From: Halomonas sp. H10-9-1
GTDB lineage: Bacteria; Pseudomonadota; Gammaproteobacteria; Pseudomonadales; Halomonadaceae
DNA: 64,000 nt
Assembly: GCF_040147005.1 (NCBI RefSeq)
Contig: NZ_JAMSHO010000001.1
Coordinates: 2,170,001 to 2,234,000, forward strand
Direction: 5' to 3'
Under the pieces are notes generated by a model, which was given only the letters and a program-made list of their open reading frames with translations, made no database searches and had not been told where the DNA came from. Both the position numbers and the translations under genes were made by a program. This document shows positions 35,953 through 47,247 of the stretch, piece by piece. How positions within the stretch are numbered: position 1 is the stretch's first letter; every line of letters begins with the position of its first letter.

Positions 35953-36954
35953 TCAGCCACCGGTCATATTCATGAAGCGAACCACCTGGACATCGCCGTC
36001 GGTGGTGAAGTGATGGCGCTCGGGCTTGATCGGCATGGCGGCGACGATGGCATGCTTGAGGGCATCGATATCGCCCGGGTGTGAGCGCATCACGCGACGC
36101 AGGTCCACGGAGTGCTCATTGCCGAGGCAGAGCAGCAAGCGCCCCTCGACGGTCACGCGAACCCGGTTGCAGGTGGCGCAGAAGTTGTGGCTATGCGGCG
36201 AGATGAAGCCGATGCGGGATTCACTGTCGGCCATCCGGAAGTAGCGCGACGGCCCCAGGGTCGACTCGGTCGTGGGCGTCAACGGATAACGGCTCTCGAT
36301 GATCTCCTGCACCTCATCGCTGGAACAGAAGGTCTCCGCCCTGCTGTGGTCGGAGACGTCTCCCAGCGGCATCTCCTCGATGAAGCTGATATCGAGGCCC
36401 TCGTTGCGGGCAAACTCAACCAGGTCGAGAACCTCGTCATCATTGCGCCCCTTGAGGATCACCGCATTGAGCTTGATGCGCTCGAAGCCCACCTCCCGGG
36501 CAACGCGAATACCGTCGATGACCCGGCCGAGATCCCCGGTGCGAGTCAATTGACGGAAGCGCTGCGGATCGAGCGAATCGAGGCTGATATTGAGGCGCTT
36601 GAGCCCCGCATCACGCAGCCGAGACGCATATTTGGGCAGGCTCGCCCCATTGGTGGTCATGGCGAAATCCCTGAGCCCGGGGAGAACACCGATCTGCTCG
36701 ACCAGGGAGTCGATATCGCGCCTGACCAGTGGCTCGCCGCCGGTCAGGCGCACCTTCTCCACGCCCAGTTCGACGAAGGCTCGGGCCACCATCGCCAGCT
36801 CCTCCAGGGTGAGAACCTGGGCCCTCGGCAGGAAGGTCATCTCCTCGCTCATGCAGTAGACACAGCGAAAATCGCAGCGATCGGTGACCGAGATACGCAC
36901 ATAGCTGACGCGGCGTCCGAAGTCATCGATTAGTTCGCGTGGCAGGGTCGTCAT
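35953..36954 (-). CDS. moaA: GTP 3',8-cyclase MoaA
   Basis: A 333-residue radical-SAM enzyme that makes the first molybdopterin intermediate from GTP together with MoaC. The N-terminal cluster motif is CDFRCVYC, with [10 protein letters not shown] as the SAM/GGEP motif. The C-terminal second cluster is [11 protein letters not shown] with a third cysteine about 14 residues on (LLLCLG). The protein ends in the conserved GG. It is the last gene of the Moco operon, 16 bp after moaE. Confidence 0.96.
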   Translation of the reverse strand: MTTLPRELIDDFGRRVSYVRISVTDRCDFRCVYCMSEEMTFLPRAQVLTLEELAMVARAFVELGVEKVRLTGGEPLVRRDIDSLVEQIGVLPGLRDFAMTTNGASLPKYASRLRDAGLKRLNISLDSLDPQRFRQLTRTGDLGRVIDGIRVAREVGFERIKLNAVILKGRNDDEVLDLVEFARNEGLDISFIEEMPLGDVSDHSRAETFCSSDEVQEIIESRYPLTPTTESTLGPSRYFRMADSESRIGFISPHSHNFCATCNRVRVTVEGRLLLCLGNEHSVDLRRVMRSHPGDIDALKHAIVAAMPIKPERHHFTTDGDVQVVRFMNMTGG

Positions 36955-36969
36955 GGGTCTTCTCCCGTT

Positions 36970-37419
36970 TCAAGCTTGCCAGCGGCGGGCATCGGAATGA
37001 TCGGAATGCCGCTCCGATACCCAGTAGTCGGCATCGCTGGTGTGCTCCTTCTTCCAGAAGGGGGCGCGCGTCTTGAGGTAGTCCATGATGAAATCGCAGG
37101 CCTCGAAGGCGGCACGTCGATGGGCGCTGGCCACCACTACCAACACGATAGGGTCTCCCGGTGCCAGCCGTCCAACCCGGTGGATCACACTGACCGCATC
37201 CAGCGGCCAGCGCTCCCGTGCCTCCTCGACGATGGCGTCCAGCGCAGACTCGGTCATCCCCGGGTAGTGCTCCAGGGTCAGGGCCGTCACCTCGGGGCGC
37301 TCGTTGAAGTCACGCACCAGGCCGGTGAAGCTGACCACAGCCCCGATATCGGTGCGCCCTGCCAGCAGGGCCTGCTGCTCGGCACCGGCATCGAAAGGTG
37401 CCTGTTGCACTCGAATCAT
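36970..37419 (-). CDS. moaE: molybdopterin synthase large subunit MoaE
   Basis: A 149-residue protein that, with MoaD, adds the dithiolene sulfurs to precursor Z. Family blocks are GAVVSFTGLVRDFN, LTLEHYPGMTE, VSVIHRVGRLAPGD and the catalytic-lysine region LKTRAPFWKKE. A GGGAGG just after the moaCD stop serves as its ribosome site, which ties its translation to MoaD. Confidence 0.95.
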   Translation of the reverse strand: MIRVQQAPFDAGAEQQALLAGRTDIGAVVSFTGLVRDFNERPEVTALTLEHYPGMTESALDAIVEEARERWPLDAVSVIHRVGRLAPGDPIVLVVVASAHRRAAFEACDFIMDYLKTRAPFWKKEHTSDADYWVSERHSDHSDARRWQA

Positions 37420-37422
37420 GGC

Positions 37423-38235
37423 TCAGCCTCCCGTCACCGGTGGGAAGAAGGCGACCTCATCCTCGTCGGTCACCGGGGTGGCGTCACTGGCCATCACCTG
37501 GTTGACGGCACACAGCACGCGGCCTTCATCGAGTCGCGAGAAGCGGGGGTCGCGTGCCTTGAGGGCCGCCTTGAGGCCGGACACGTCGGAGCGCTCCAGG
37601 CTGTCCAGGGGCACCACGACCTCACCCACGCCCAGGCGCTCGCGCAGCTCGGCCAAGCACTTGACGCGGATACAGGGGGAGTCGATGTCACAGCGGTTGC
37701 CGAGGCTGACCTCGCCGGCCAGCCCCTCGCCGGTAACGATGGGGACGGGCCGTGGCTCGCCGGCCTCGCGGCGATAGTCGCCGGAACGGCCGCCACTCTT
37801 GGTCTCGAGCCGGATGGCACCGATCTCCATCGACTTGTCCACCGCCTTGCACATGTCGTAGAGGGTCAGGCAGGCCACCGACACCGCGGTGAGCGCCTCC
37901 ATCTCGACGCCGGTGCGGCCATTGAGGCGACAGGTGGCGGTGACCTCGACGCAGCTCTCGGCCTCGTCGAGGTAGAAGTCGACCTCCACCTTCGAGAGCG
38001 CCAGGGCGTGACACAGCGGGATCAACTCGTGGGTGCGCTTGGCCGCCTGGATGCCAGCGATGCGTGCCGTGGCCAGCACGTCGCCCTTGGGCAACCCGCC
38101 CTCGGCGAGCAGCGCCAGCGTCTCGGGACGCATGTGGATGCGTCCGGAGGCCACCGCCTCGCGGCGGCTCTCCGGCTTGTCGGCAACATCGACCATATGG
38201 GCCTCGCCGCGTGCATTGAGATGGGTCAGAGACAT
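37423..38235 (-). CDS. moaC: fused MoaC-MoaD: cyclic pyranopterin monophosphate synthase and molybdopterin synthase small subunit
   Basis: One 270-residue frame holds two proteins. Residues 1-159 are MoaC, with its catalytic lysines at K51 (LPKGDV) and K131 (DMCKAVDK), the same numbers as in E. coli, and [15 protein letters not shown]. Residues 160-187 form a linker. Residues 188-270 are a MoaD-type ubiquitin-like fold ([32 protein letters not shown]) with the free terminal GG needed for thiocarboxylation. No ATG or GTG lies in frame between the parts, so separate translation of MoaD is unlikely. The ATG at 38235 is set by GAGGTG. A sequencing error that joined two genes is the main alternative, though the linker shows no stop or frameshift scar. 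Confidence 0.87.
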   Translation of the reverse strand: MSLTHLNARGEAHMVDVADKPESRREAVASGRIHMRPETLALLAEGGLPKGDVLATARIAGIQAAKRTHELIPLCHALALSKVEVDFYLDEAESCVEVTATCRLNGRTGVEMEALTAVSVACLTLYDMCKAVDKSMEIGAIRLETKSGGRSGDYRREAGEPRPVPIVTGEGLAGEVSLGNRCDIDSPCIRVKCLAELRERLGVGEVVVPLDSLERSDVSGLKAALKARDPRFSRLDEGRVLCAVNQVMASDATPVTDEDEVAFFPPVTGG

Positions 38236-38246
38236 CGATCGGCACC

Positions 38247-39512
38247 TCATGGAAGTCGGAACAGGGGTTGAATGGTGACGCTCTCGCCCGCCTCCACCCC
38301 GGCGCGGGCGTCGTCGATCTCGATCAGGCAGTTGGCATGCACCATGGAGGAGAGGATGCCGGAGCCCTGGGCGCCACTCCCGCGCACCACCAGGCGGCCT
38401 GCGGCGTCGCTTGCGTAGATGCCGCGCAGGTAGTCCACGCGCCCCTGCCGGCTCCGCAGCGGCTGCTCGGCCACCGCCGTCAATCGCTGCGGCCAGTCGC
38501 CCTCGCGACCCTGCAGCCGGGCCAGCAACGGTGCGGCGAACTGCAGGAAGGTCACCATGCTGGCCACCGGGTTGCCCGGCAGTCCCAGGAAGGGCACGCC
38601 ACGCGTGCCCAGGCGGCCACAGGCCAGCGGTCGGCCGGGGCGAATGGCGATCTTCCAGAACCCCAGCTCGCCCTGCTCGAGAAGCGCGGCCCGGGTATGG
38701 TCGGCGTCGCCCACCGAGACACCGCCGCTGGAGAGCACCAGGTCGGCTTCGGCGGCGGCACGCGCCAGGCCAGCGGCGATGGCATCGCGGCGATCGGGCA
38801 GTATCCCCAGGTCGAGCACCTCACCGCCGTGCTCCTCCACCAGCGCCATCAGCGCGAAGCGGTTAGCGTCATAGATCCCGGCAGCGGAGAGCGCCTCACC
38901 CGGCGCAGTGACCTCGTCGCCGGTGGAAAAGAGCGCCACCCGGGGGCGACGCACCACCCTGGCCTCGGCAAACCCGAGGGAGGCGATCAGCCCCAGCTCG
39001 GCGGCGCCCACGCGGGTACCGGCGACAAGCGCCACCGCACCCCGCGGAATGTCCTCGCCGGCCTGACGCACGTTCTGGCCGCGCTGGACGCGTTCGGGAC
39101 GCTCGACCCGAACGCGGACCTCGCCATGGGCGCCCGCCTCGCTGACCAGCTGCTCACGCATGATGACGGTATCGGCACCGTGTGGCAGCGGCGCGCCGGT
39201 GGTGATCCCCGCGCACTCGCCAGCGGCCAGGGAGCGCTCGGCGCCTTGGCCGGCGAAGATCTCCGCCACCCGCAGGAAGCCATCGGCGGGCAACACCTCG
39301 GGCCAGGCCAGGGCCACGCCGTCCATGGCGGCATTGGTGTTCTGGGGTACGTCGATGGGAGCGAGGAGCGGCGCGGCCAACACCCGGCCACGCAGTGAGC
39401 ACAGCGCCACCCTCTCTACGGGCAGCGGCCCATCGACCAGCGCCAGCACCGCGGCGCGCGCCTCCTCCACGGCAAGCATGCGCTCCCCCAGCTCGAAACA
39501 GGAGAGGCTCAT
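38247..39512 (-). CDS. moeA: molybdopterin molybdenumtransferase MoeA
   Basis: A 421-residue enzyme that inserts molybdate into adenylylated molybdopterin. Domain blocks run in order: [64 protein letters not shown], and the [13 protein letters not shown] loop, followed by the C-terminal beta-barrel. Its start overlaps the mobB stop as ATGA, so the two are coupled. Confidence 0.95.
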   Translation of the reverse strand: MSLSCFELGERMLAVEEARAAVLALVDGPLPVERVALCSLRGRVLAAPLLAPIDVPQNTNAAMDGVALAWPEVLPADGFLRVAEIFAGQGAERSLAAGECAGITTGAPLPHGADTVIMREQLVSEAGAHGEVRVRVERPERVQRGQNVRQAGEDIPRGAVALVAGTRVGAAELGLIASLGFAEARVVRRPRVALFSTGDEVTAPGEALSAAGIYDANRFALMALVEEHGGEVLDLGILPDRRDAIAAGLARAAAEADLVLSSGGVSVGDADHTRAALLEQGELGFWKIAIRPGRPLACGRLGTRGVPFLGLPGNPVASMVTFLQFAAPLLARLQGREGDWPQRLTAVAEQPLRSRQGRVDYLRGIYASDAAGRLVVRGSGAQGSGILSSMVHANCLIEIDDARAGVEAGESVTIQPLFRLP

Positions 39513-40099
39513 GACCGCACCCCCTCCCCCACCGGCCGCGGATGGCGCTGGTTCGGCCAGCGCGCCGGCCAGGCGGCGATCCAGTCGCTCAGGGCCTGCA
39601 GGTCATTGAGGTCCAGGCGCTCGACCCCGTCGGGCAGCGACAGGGGGGCGTCCGTGGCCACGGCACGCACCCAGGGGTCCTCGGCCACCCGCAGGGGCTT
39701 GCCCAGCGCCGGGCGATGCAGCTCCAGCTTGGGCAGAGGCCAGGCCTTGAAACCCTCCACCAGCACCAGGTCGGGACGCTGGGGCGCCACCATGGCGAGC
39801 AGCGCCGACAGGTCGGCCTCTGCCTGGTCCGGAGTCTCCATCATCAGCGCCAGCCGCGTCCGGGAGGCGACCAGCATGGAACTGGCACCGGCCTGGCGCA
39901 GGCGGTGGCTATCCTTGCCAGGCTGGTCGACATCGAAAGTGTGGTGGGCATGCTTGATCACCGCCACACGCAGCCCTCTCTCGCGCAGGCGCGGCAGCAG
40001 GGCCTCGAGAAGCGTGGTCTTGCCGGTACCGCTCCAGGCGGCGATGCCCAGCAACGGCAGGTGCTTCTCCAGGAGCAGGTCGTCCACGGGTGCTTTCAT
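39509..40099 (-). CDS. mobB: molybdopterin-guanine dinucleotide biosynthesis adapter protein MobB
   Basis: A 196-residue P-loop GTP-binding protein (WSGTGKTTLLEALL near residues 22-35, and LVLVEGFK). MobB assists MobA in making the guanine dinucleotide form of the cofactor. It overlaps mobA at its start and moeA at its stop. Confidence 0.92.
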   Translation of the reverse strand: MKAPVDDLLLEKHLPLLGIAAWSGTGKTTLLEALLPRLRERGLRVAVIKHAHHTFDVDQPGKDSHRLRQAGASSMLVASRTRLALMMETPDQAEADLSALLAMVAPQRPDLVLVEGFKAWPLPKLELHRPALGKPLRVAEDPWVRAVATDAPLSLPDGVERLDLNDLQALSDWIAAWPARWPNQRHPRPVGEGVRS

Positions 40100-40701
40100 C
40101 GCTTGGCGGGCTCCTTGGCCAACGCCTGCTCCAGGCGGCGCTTCTCGTCCTGGGTATTGAGGTTGGCAAAGGCCTCCTCCCCCTCGCCGAAGTCCACCCG
40201 TACCCAGGCGTGGCGGGCGTACCAGCGGTCGATCTTGCGCTCGCCCTCGGCCAGGGCAGTCGCCAGGTCATCGGCCAGCGCGGTGCGGATCAGCGCCACT
40301 ACCGGGTGCAGGCGCTGACCATCACCGGCCACGGCAATATCGGCTTCACCAATCCCGGCCACCAGGCACGCCACCAGATCATCGGGCAGCGCCGGCGTAT
40401 CGCAGGGCACCACCAGCAGCCAGGGTGTGCGGGCCGCCCGCAGACCGCTGTAGATGCCCATCAGCGGGCCCTGGTAACCCGTCTCGGCGTCCTCGATGAC
40501 GCGGTCGGCGAACTCGCCGTAGGCGGCGAGGCTACGGTTGGCGTTGACCAGCAGCTCGGCTACCTTGCCCTCCAGTCGCTCGCGCACATGGGCCAGCAGC
40601 GGACGGCCGGCGAAAGGTACCAGCCCCTTGTCGACGCCGCCCATGCGGCGTCCCTGGCCGCCGGCCAGGATCAATCCGGTGAGGTCGTGTTGCGGAATCA
40701 T
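40096..40701 (-). CDS. mobA: molybdenum cofactor guanylyltransferase MobA
   Basis: A 201-residue nucleotidyltransferase that joins GMP to molybdopterin. LILAGGQGRRMGGVDKGL is the GTP-binding start and VVPCDTPALPDDLV the metal site. The ATG at 40701 (GGAGG upstream) is preferred to a longer frame from 40755. It heads the operon, showing that the host makes bis-MGD-type enzymes such as formate dehydrogenase or nitrate reductase, although none is in this window. Confidence 0.93.
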   Translation of the reverse strand: MIPQHDLTGLILAGGQGRRMGGVDKGLVPFAGRPLLAHVRERLEGKVAELLVNANRSLAAYGEFADRVIEDAETGYQGPLMGIYSGLRAARTPWLLVVPCDTPALPDDLVACLVAGIGEADIAVAGDGQRLHPVVALIRTALADDLATALAEGERKIDRWYARHAWVRVDFGEGEEAFANLNTQDEKRRLEQALAKEPAKR

Positions 40702-40892
40702 CGAAGGCCTCCATCTCATCCTCTCATGATGCCTGAGCCGAACGCCGGGTGCCACGCCGAAGCGCCTCGCAAGTCATTGTCCTGACGGGCATCAAGTCGT
40801 CGCCAGCGAATGGCTCCTGGTATTGCAGACGATGCTTACCGGGGCCGCCATGAGCCGCTATCATATGTGCAGTTTTCTTGACAGGATGCCCC

Positions 40893-41483
40893 ATGCAAGC
40901 GGAAAGCGGATTCGACGTGGGCGGCCGGCTGCGCCAGTTGCGCCTGGCCCGCAGCCTCTCCCAGCGTGAGCTGGCCAAGCGCGCCGGCGTGACCAACAGC
41001 ACCATCTCGCTGATCGAGCAGAACAGCGTCAGCCCCTCGGTGAGCTCCCTGAAGAAGATCCTCGACGCCCTGCCGGTATCGATCAGCGCCTTCTTCGCCG
41101 GCGACGAGCTCAGCGCGCCCAAGACCTTCTACCGCGCCGGAGAGCTCACCGAGATCGGCGATGGCCGCCTGTCGTTTCGGCTGGTCGCGGCACGGCGTCC
41201 CGAGCGGCACATGTCGATCATCCACGAACGCTACCCGCCGGGGGCGGATACCGGCGAGGAGATGCTCGAGCATGCGGGCGAGGAAGGCGGGGTGGTAGTG
41301 GCCGGCGAGATCGAGATCACCGTCAACGGCGAGAGCGAGGTGCTCGGGGCGGGTGACGCCTACTACTTCGACTCCCGCCTGCCACACCGTTTCCGCAACC
41401 CGGGCGAGGAGACCTGCGTGATTGTCAGCGCCAATACCCCGCCCGGCTTCTCGGATGGCGGCCAGGAGTTGCACCACGCCTGA
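40893..41483 (+). CDS. XRE-cupin transcriptional regulator, PuuR-like
   Basis: A 196-residue regulator. Residues about 10-65 are an XRE helix-turn-helix (RSLSQRELAKRAGVTNSTISLIEQNSVSPS), almost the PuuR consensus. Residues about 115-185 are a cupin_2 sensor (GEEGGVVVAGEIEITVNG, YYFDSRLPHRFRNPGEE). PuuR represses putrescine catabolism in E. coli. No puu genes are adjacent, so its targets lie elsewhere or it controls itself. AGGA lies before the ATG at 40893. Confidence 0.85.
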   Translation: MQAESGFDVGGRLRQLRLARSLSQRELAKRAGVTNSTISLIEQNSVSPSVSSLKKILDALPVSISAFFAGDELSAPKTFYRAGELTEIGDGRLSFRLVAARRPERHMSIIHERYPPGADTGEEMLEHAGEEGGVVVAGEIEITVNGESEVLGAGDAYYFDSRLPHRFRNPGEETCVIVSANTPPGFSDGGQELHHA

Positions 41484-41493
41484 GCCGGCGATC

Positions 41494-42846
41494 TCAGGCG
41501 GGCTCCTCCGTCGGGCGCCGCCGGGGGCTGTCCAGGATGCGCCGCAGCACGAGCCAGGCGGCGACGCCGGCCATCAGGTTGCCGATGGCGGCACCGACGG
41601 CCAGGCCGAAGAACCCACCCAGCCAGGCACCCAGCGCCAGGCAGGGCAGATAGAAGATGAACAGCCGCGCCCCCGACATCAGCATGGCGCGCAGCGGCCA
41701 GCCCAGGGCGTTGCCCGCCGAGACCACGATCATGCACACCCCGAGTGCCGCGTAGCTCGGCAACAGGAAACGGATCAGCAGCGCCAGGTCGTCGCGCACC
41801 TCGGGGTTGCCGGATAGCGCCAGCGCCACCCACGGGGCGGCGACGGCCATCACCAGGCCCAGCACCAGCTGCCAGGCGACGATGACGCGCAGTGCCAGGC
41901 GCATCAGGCGGTGTATCTGGGACCAGTCCCCGGCGCCATAGCAGCGCCCAAGCCAAGGGGGCAACGACATGGTCATGGCCAACACCACCATCAGCGACAG
42001 GGTCTCCAGGCGACTGGCCAGGCCCCAGGCGGCCACCTGGGCCTCGCCCAGGTTCGCCACCACGGCAATCGCGAGCATCGCCGCCAGCGGCGGCATCAGC
42101 TGGCTGACCATGGCCGGCCCGGCGATGCCGGCGAAGGGGCGCGCCGAGGCGCGCAACTCCTCGGCGAGCCCCTCCCGCGCCAGCCAATCGGTCTCGCCGA
42201 TGCGCCGGCCCAGCACCGCCAGCCCCACGCCAAAGGCGATCACCGTGGCCCAGGCGGCGCCGGGCAGCCCCAGCCCCTCCCAAGGCCCCAACCCGAAGAT
42301 CAGCAACGGGTCGAGCAGCAGGTTCACCAGGCTGGTCACCACCATCACGGTGCCCGGCAAACGGGTGTTGCCATGGGCACGGAAGAGGCTGTAGCCGAAG
42401 TAGAGGATCGCCCCCAGCCAGGCGGCCAGCAGTTGGGGCGCCCAGTAACCACGGATCAGTGTGAGAGTCAGCGCATCGGCGCCCAGTCCGGTGAAGATCG
42501 ACGTCTGCAGGGCCCACAGGCCAATGGCCAGCAAGCCGATGACCGCGGCTCCCAGCAGCACCACCAGGCTCCCCAGGCGGCGTGCCCGGGCGGTCTCGCC
42601 GGCACCCAGCGAGCGGGAGATCAGCGCGGCGATGGCCATTCCCATGCCCACCTGCACGCCGATGATCAGGAAGCTCAGCGGGAAGGTGAAGGACTGGGCG
42701 GCCAGTGGCGAGGTCCCCAGGCGCGCGATGAAGGCGCTGTCCACCAGTTGGAAGCCGAGCAGCGCCAGCGCGCCGATGGCCATCGGCCAGGTCTGGCGCC
42801 ACAGGGTCACGCCGAGGGGCGCACGGTCGTCTCTGGCTTGGGTCAC
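41494..42846 (-). CDS. MATE family efflux transporter (second copy)
   Basis: About 450 residues with twelve predicted helices. It has the same opening pattern as the first MATE (WPMAIGALALLGFQLVDSAFIARLG, PLAAQSFTFPLSF) but is clearly a different subfamily member. The start is one of two GTG codons: 42846, five bases after GGAG, is preferred over 42852. It converges with the PuuR-like gene. Confidence 0.88.
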   Translation of the reverse strand: MTQARDDRAPLGVTLWRQTWPMAIGALALLGFQLVDSAFIARLGTSPLAAQSFTFPLSFLIIGVQVGMGMAIAALISRSLGAGETARARRLGSLVVLLGAAVIGLLAIGLWALQTSIFTGLGADALTLTLIRGYWAPQLLAAWLGAILYFGYSLFRAHGNTRLPGTVMVVTSLVNLLLDPLLIFGLGPWEGLGLPGAAWATVIAFGVGLAVLGRRIGETDWLAREGLAEELRASARPFAGIAGPAMVSQLMPPLAAMLAIAVVANLGEAQVAAWGLASRLETLSLMVVLAMTMSLPPWLGRCYGAGDWSQIHRLMRLALRVIVAWQLVLGLVMAVAAPWVALALSGNPEVRDDLALLIRFLLPSYAALGVCMIVVSAGNALGWPLRAMLMSGARLFIFYLPCLALGAWLGGFFGLAVGAAIGNLMAGVAAWLVLRRILDSPRRRPTEEPA

Positions 42847-42897
42847 AATCACTCCGCGGCGTGGGCAGGGCCGGCTATTCTAGCCGTCCAGACAAAT

Positions 42898-42929
42898 GCG
42901 AGCACCCCCGGCGTACCGGGGGTGCTCGC
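42898..42929 (-). terminator. hairpin terminator after yceI
   Basis: GCGAGCACCCCCGG (42898-42911) and CCGGGGGTGCTCGC (42916-42929) pair perfectly over 14 bp around a CGTA loop. Read on the minus strand it is followed by ATTTGTC, a short T tract. Confidence 0.7.
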
Positions 42930-42962
42930 GGGACTCGGGCCAAGACCCGGGAGGGTCACCCC

Positions 42963-43547
42963 TTACTGGCGGATGCCCTCGAAGGTGACGTAGAGCTCCA
43001 GCTCACGCATCGCCTCGGGGTATGCGCTCATGTCGATGCCGTAATCGGCGAGTTCCAGGGTGGTGCTGCCCTCGAAGCCGGCACGGTAGTTGCCCCAGGG
43101 ATCCTCGCCCTCGCCCAGCAGGGTGACCGGCATCTCGATCTGTTGGGTCTCGCCATGCAGGGTCAGGTCGCCGCTCAGCACGCCTTCGCCCTCACCGGTC
43201 GGCTCGAAGCCGGTGGAGCTGAAGGTCGCGGTGGGGTACTCGCCGGCGTCCAGGAAGTCATCGCCGAGGAAGTGCTTGTCGCGCTCGGCGTGGTTGCTGT
43301 TGAGGCTCGCGACCTGCACCTCCAGCTCGGCGCTGGACGCCTCGAGGTTCTCGGGATCGTAGTGGAAGCTGCCATCAAACTCCTCGAAGCTGCCGAGGAT
43401 GTAGGAGAAACCAAGATGGTTGATCTTGAACTGCACGAAGGCGTGCTGGTTGTCGATGTCGATGGCGTAGTCGGCGGCCTGAGCCTGGCTGACACCCGCC
43501 AGGGCGGTGGCGCCCAGGGCGGCGACGCTGGCAATCTTCTTGAACAT
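42963..43547 (-). CDS. yceI: YceI family periplasmic protein
   Basis: A 194-residue secreted protein with a signal peptide cleaved at about AQA-A (residue 24). The lipocalin-like YceI fold is shown by YAIDIDNQHAFVQFKINHLGFS, GSFEEFDGSF and DKHFLGDDFLDAGEYPTATFSS. YceI proteins bind long isoprenoids or other lipids and are induced by base and osmotic stress. It lies directly after a cytochrome b561 gene, as in the yceJI pair of E. coli. GGAG precedes the ATG at 43547. Confidence 0.92.
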   Translation of the reverse strand: MFKKIASVAALGATALAGVSQAQAADYAIDIDNQHAFVQFKINHLGFSYILGSFEEFDGSFHYDPENLEASSAELEVQVASLNSNHAERDKHFLGDDFLDAGEYPTATFSSTGFEPTGEGEGVLSGDLTLHGETQQIEMPVTLLGEGEDPWGNYRAGFEGSTTLELADYGIDMSAYPEAMRELELYVTFEGIRQ

Positions 43548-43621
43548 TGGCGTTATCTCCTGTTGGTACAAGTGGATACAAGGTAGTGCCGGGGAAACAT
43601 GTCACCGAAGCGGGCAGCCGG

Positions 43622-44173
43622 TCAGCGCCGGGGCGACCGCGGATCGATCATCCGCATGAGCACGGGGTGCCGATCGATGAACTGGTGCTTGAGGGCCGCA
43701 GCGGCGTGACCCGCGGCCAGGATCATCAGGACCAGAGCGGCATACCAGTGCACCGCACCGGCCACGCTGGCCTGGTTGGGCAGGTCGCTGATCAGCGCCG
43801 GCACCGTGAAGGCGTCGAAGACCACGACACCCTTGCCGCTGGCCGTGGAGATCAGGTAGCCACTGACCAGCACCACCAGCATCAGCAGGTAGAGGGCGAG
43901 ATGGCCGAGATGAGCCGCGAGGCGCTCCAGGCGCCGCCCCAGGGCCCGCGGGGTGGGGTTGGCCAGCCGCCAGGCGAGCCTGGCCAGGGTGGCGAACAGC
44001 ACCAGCATGCCCAGCGAACGATGCCACCAGGGCCCCAGGTTGTACCAGCGGTCATAGTAGCCCAGTCCGGTCATCCACCAGCCCAGGATGAAGAGACCGA
44101 TGATCGCGACCGCCAGGACCCAGTGCAGCAGGATGCTGACGAGCCCCCAGCCATCGTTGGTATTACGCCACAT
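43622..44173 (-). CDS. cytochrome b561 family protein
   Basis: A 183-residue membrane protein with four main helices. Conserved histidines for two haems are visible in ILLHWVLAVAIIG, WWHRSLGMLVL, AHLGHLALYLLM and HWYAALVLMILAAGHAAAALKHQF. It probably passes electrons from quinol. It resembles E. coli YceJ by its position just before yceI. Confidence 0.9.
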   Translation of the reverse strand: MWRNTNDGWGLVSILLHWVLAVAIIGLFILGWWMTGLGYYDRWYNLGPWWHRSLGMLVLFATLARLAWRLANPTPRALGRRLERLAAHLGHLALYLLMLVVLVSGYLISTASGKGVVVFDAFTVPALISDLPNQASVAGAVHWYAALVLMILAAGHAAAALKHQFIDRHPVLMRMIDPRSPRR

Positions 44174-44336
44174 GGTCCCTCCCGCTCCGTTCTCGATCTT
44201 TCGCGATGCAGGACAGCCTACCCGAGTCGACCGTTCGGGTCCGCTGAATAATGCCGAATGCTGCGTTCGTAAAAACCGCTGGTTGAGGGCTCCGAGATCC
44301 GTTCATGAGCGCCCACGCCGCCACCCGCGACACGAC

Positions 44337-45548
44337 TCAGAGCAGGGCGTCGAGGCCTCGGGCGAGGTCGCCACGGATATCGTCGAGGGCCTCGAGGCCC
44401 ACCGCCACGCGAATCAACCCCTCACCGATTCCGGCCGCCGCCTTCTGGGCGTCGGAGAGGCGCCCATGGGTGGTAGTCGCAGGGTGCGTGATGGTGCTTT
44501 TCACATCCCCCAGGTTGCCGGTAATGGAGAGCAGTCGGGTGGCGTCGATCACCGACCAGGCCGCCGCGCGGGTGCCTTCGGCCCCAGTGCCCTTCACTTC
44601 AAAACCCAGCACCGCTCCGAAGCCACGCTGCTGACGGGCCGCCAGGGCGTGCTGCGGATGACTCACAAGGCCGCTGTAGTGCACTCGGGCCACCGCGGGG
44701 TGTGCCTCGAGCCACTCGGCCAGGGCCTGGGCGTTCGCACAATGGGCACGCATGCGCAGCTCGAGGGTCTCGAGGCCCTTGGTGAAGACCCAGGCATTGA
44801 ACGGGCTCAGGCAGGGGCCGCAGGTACGCACCACCCCGAACACCTCCTCGAGCTCGCGGTCGCGCCCCACCACGGCACCGCCGATCGCCCTGCCCTGGCC
44901 ATCCAGGTACTTGGTGGCGGAGTGAATCACCAGATCGGCCCCCAGGGCCAGCGGGCGCTGCAGCGCCGGGGTCAGGAAGCAGTTGTCGATGGCCAGCAGG
45001 GCCCCATGACGATGGGCGATCTCCGCCAGCGCTGCGATATCCACCACCTCGGAGAGCGGGTTCGAGGGCGTCTCGGCGAACAGCAGCTTCGTCGCCGGGG
45101 TCATCGCCGCCTCCCAGGCCGCGAGGTCCGAGAGCTCCACATAGCGGGTGGTGATCCCCAGCTTGCCCAGGTACTTGTCGAACAGGCTCACCGTGGAGCC
45201 GAACAACGAGCGCGAGGCGACGATCTCGTCACCGGCCGAGAGCAGCGCCAGCGCCGTGGAGAGGATCGCCGCCATGCCCGAACTGGTGGCCACGCAGCGC
45301 TCGCCACCCTCCAGTGCCGCCAGGCGCTGCTCGAAGGTGCGCACCGTGGGGTTGGTGAAGCGCGAATAGATGTTGCCCGGCTCCTCTCCGGAGAACTTGC
45401 GCGCCGCCTCGGCGGCGCTGGCATAGACGAAGCTGGACGTGGGAAAGATCGGCTCACCATGCTCCTGCTCATGGGTACGATCGTGCCCGGCACGGATCGC
45501 TAGGGTCTCGAGCGCCCACTCCGGTGCGAATGTCTGATCCTGCTGCAT
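44337..45548 (-). CDS. metZ: O-succinylhomoserine sulfhydrylase
   Basis: A 403-residue PLP enzyme of the Cys/Met metabolism family. It makes homocysteine from O-succinylhomoserine and sulfide. The PLP lysine is in HSATKYLDGQGRAIGG; YSRFTNPTVRTFEQRLA and SSGMAAI are the N-terminal cofactor contacts. The chain's position directly after purF, as in Pseudomonas, supports metZ over metB or metC. Confidence 0.93.
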   Translation of the reverse strand: MQQDQTFAPEWALETLAIRAGHDRTHEQEHGEPIFPTSSFVYASAAEAARKFSGEEPGNIYSRFTNPTVRTFEQRLAALEGGERCVATSSGMAAILSTALALLSAGDEIVASRSLFGSTVSLFDKYLGKLGITTRYVELSDLAAWEAAMTPATKLLFAETPSNPLSEVVDIAALAEIAHRHGALLAIDNCFLTPALQRPLALGADLVIHSATKYLDGQGRAIGGAVVGRDRELEEVFGVVRTCGPCLSPFNAWVFTKGLETLELRMRAHCANAQALAEWLEAHPAVARVHYSGLVSHPQHALAARQQRGFGAVLGFEVKGTGAEGTRAAAWSVIDATRLLSITGNLGDVKSTITHPATTTHGRLSDAQKAAAGIGEGLIRVAVGLEALDDIRGDLARGLDALL

Positions 45549-45558
45549 GGTGGCCCCT

Positions 45559-47079
<1,521 letters not shown>

Positions 47080-47127
47080 TCCACCTTACCTCGCTTTGCT
47101 GGTACTTACTTGCCTTGACTGGTAACC

Positions 47128-47191
47128 AGGCTATCGCAGGTAGCTCGGGGCTGGTCTGGCGACCCCTGGTTTGTGTAACTGCAATAGCCCT
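47128..47191. repeat. short terminal-motif hairpin 1 between purF and cvpA
   Basis: AGGCTATCGCA and TGCAATAGCCCT are inverted ends of a 64-bp element. Between them is AGCTCGGGGCTGGTCTGG, closely matching the element at 57396. The ends equal the outer termini of palindromic copies A and B. Confidence 0.7.
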
Positions 47192-47247
47192 GGACGGGTA
47201 ACTGCTATACAGAACCGCGGAGGGCCCTGAGGGCCGCCGCGGGAAAA

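Noticed and set aside
40893..42852. PuuR-like regulator and MATE gene as one drug-resistance or polyamine export unit
   Set aside because: They are convergent, with no shared promoter region, so a functional link is not supported.
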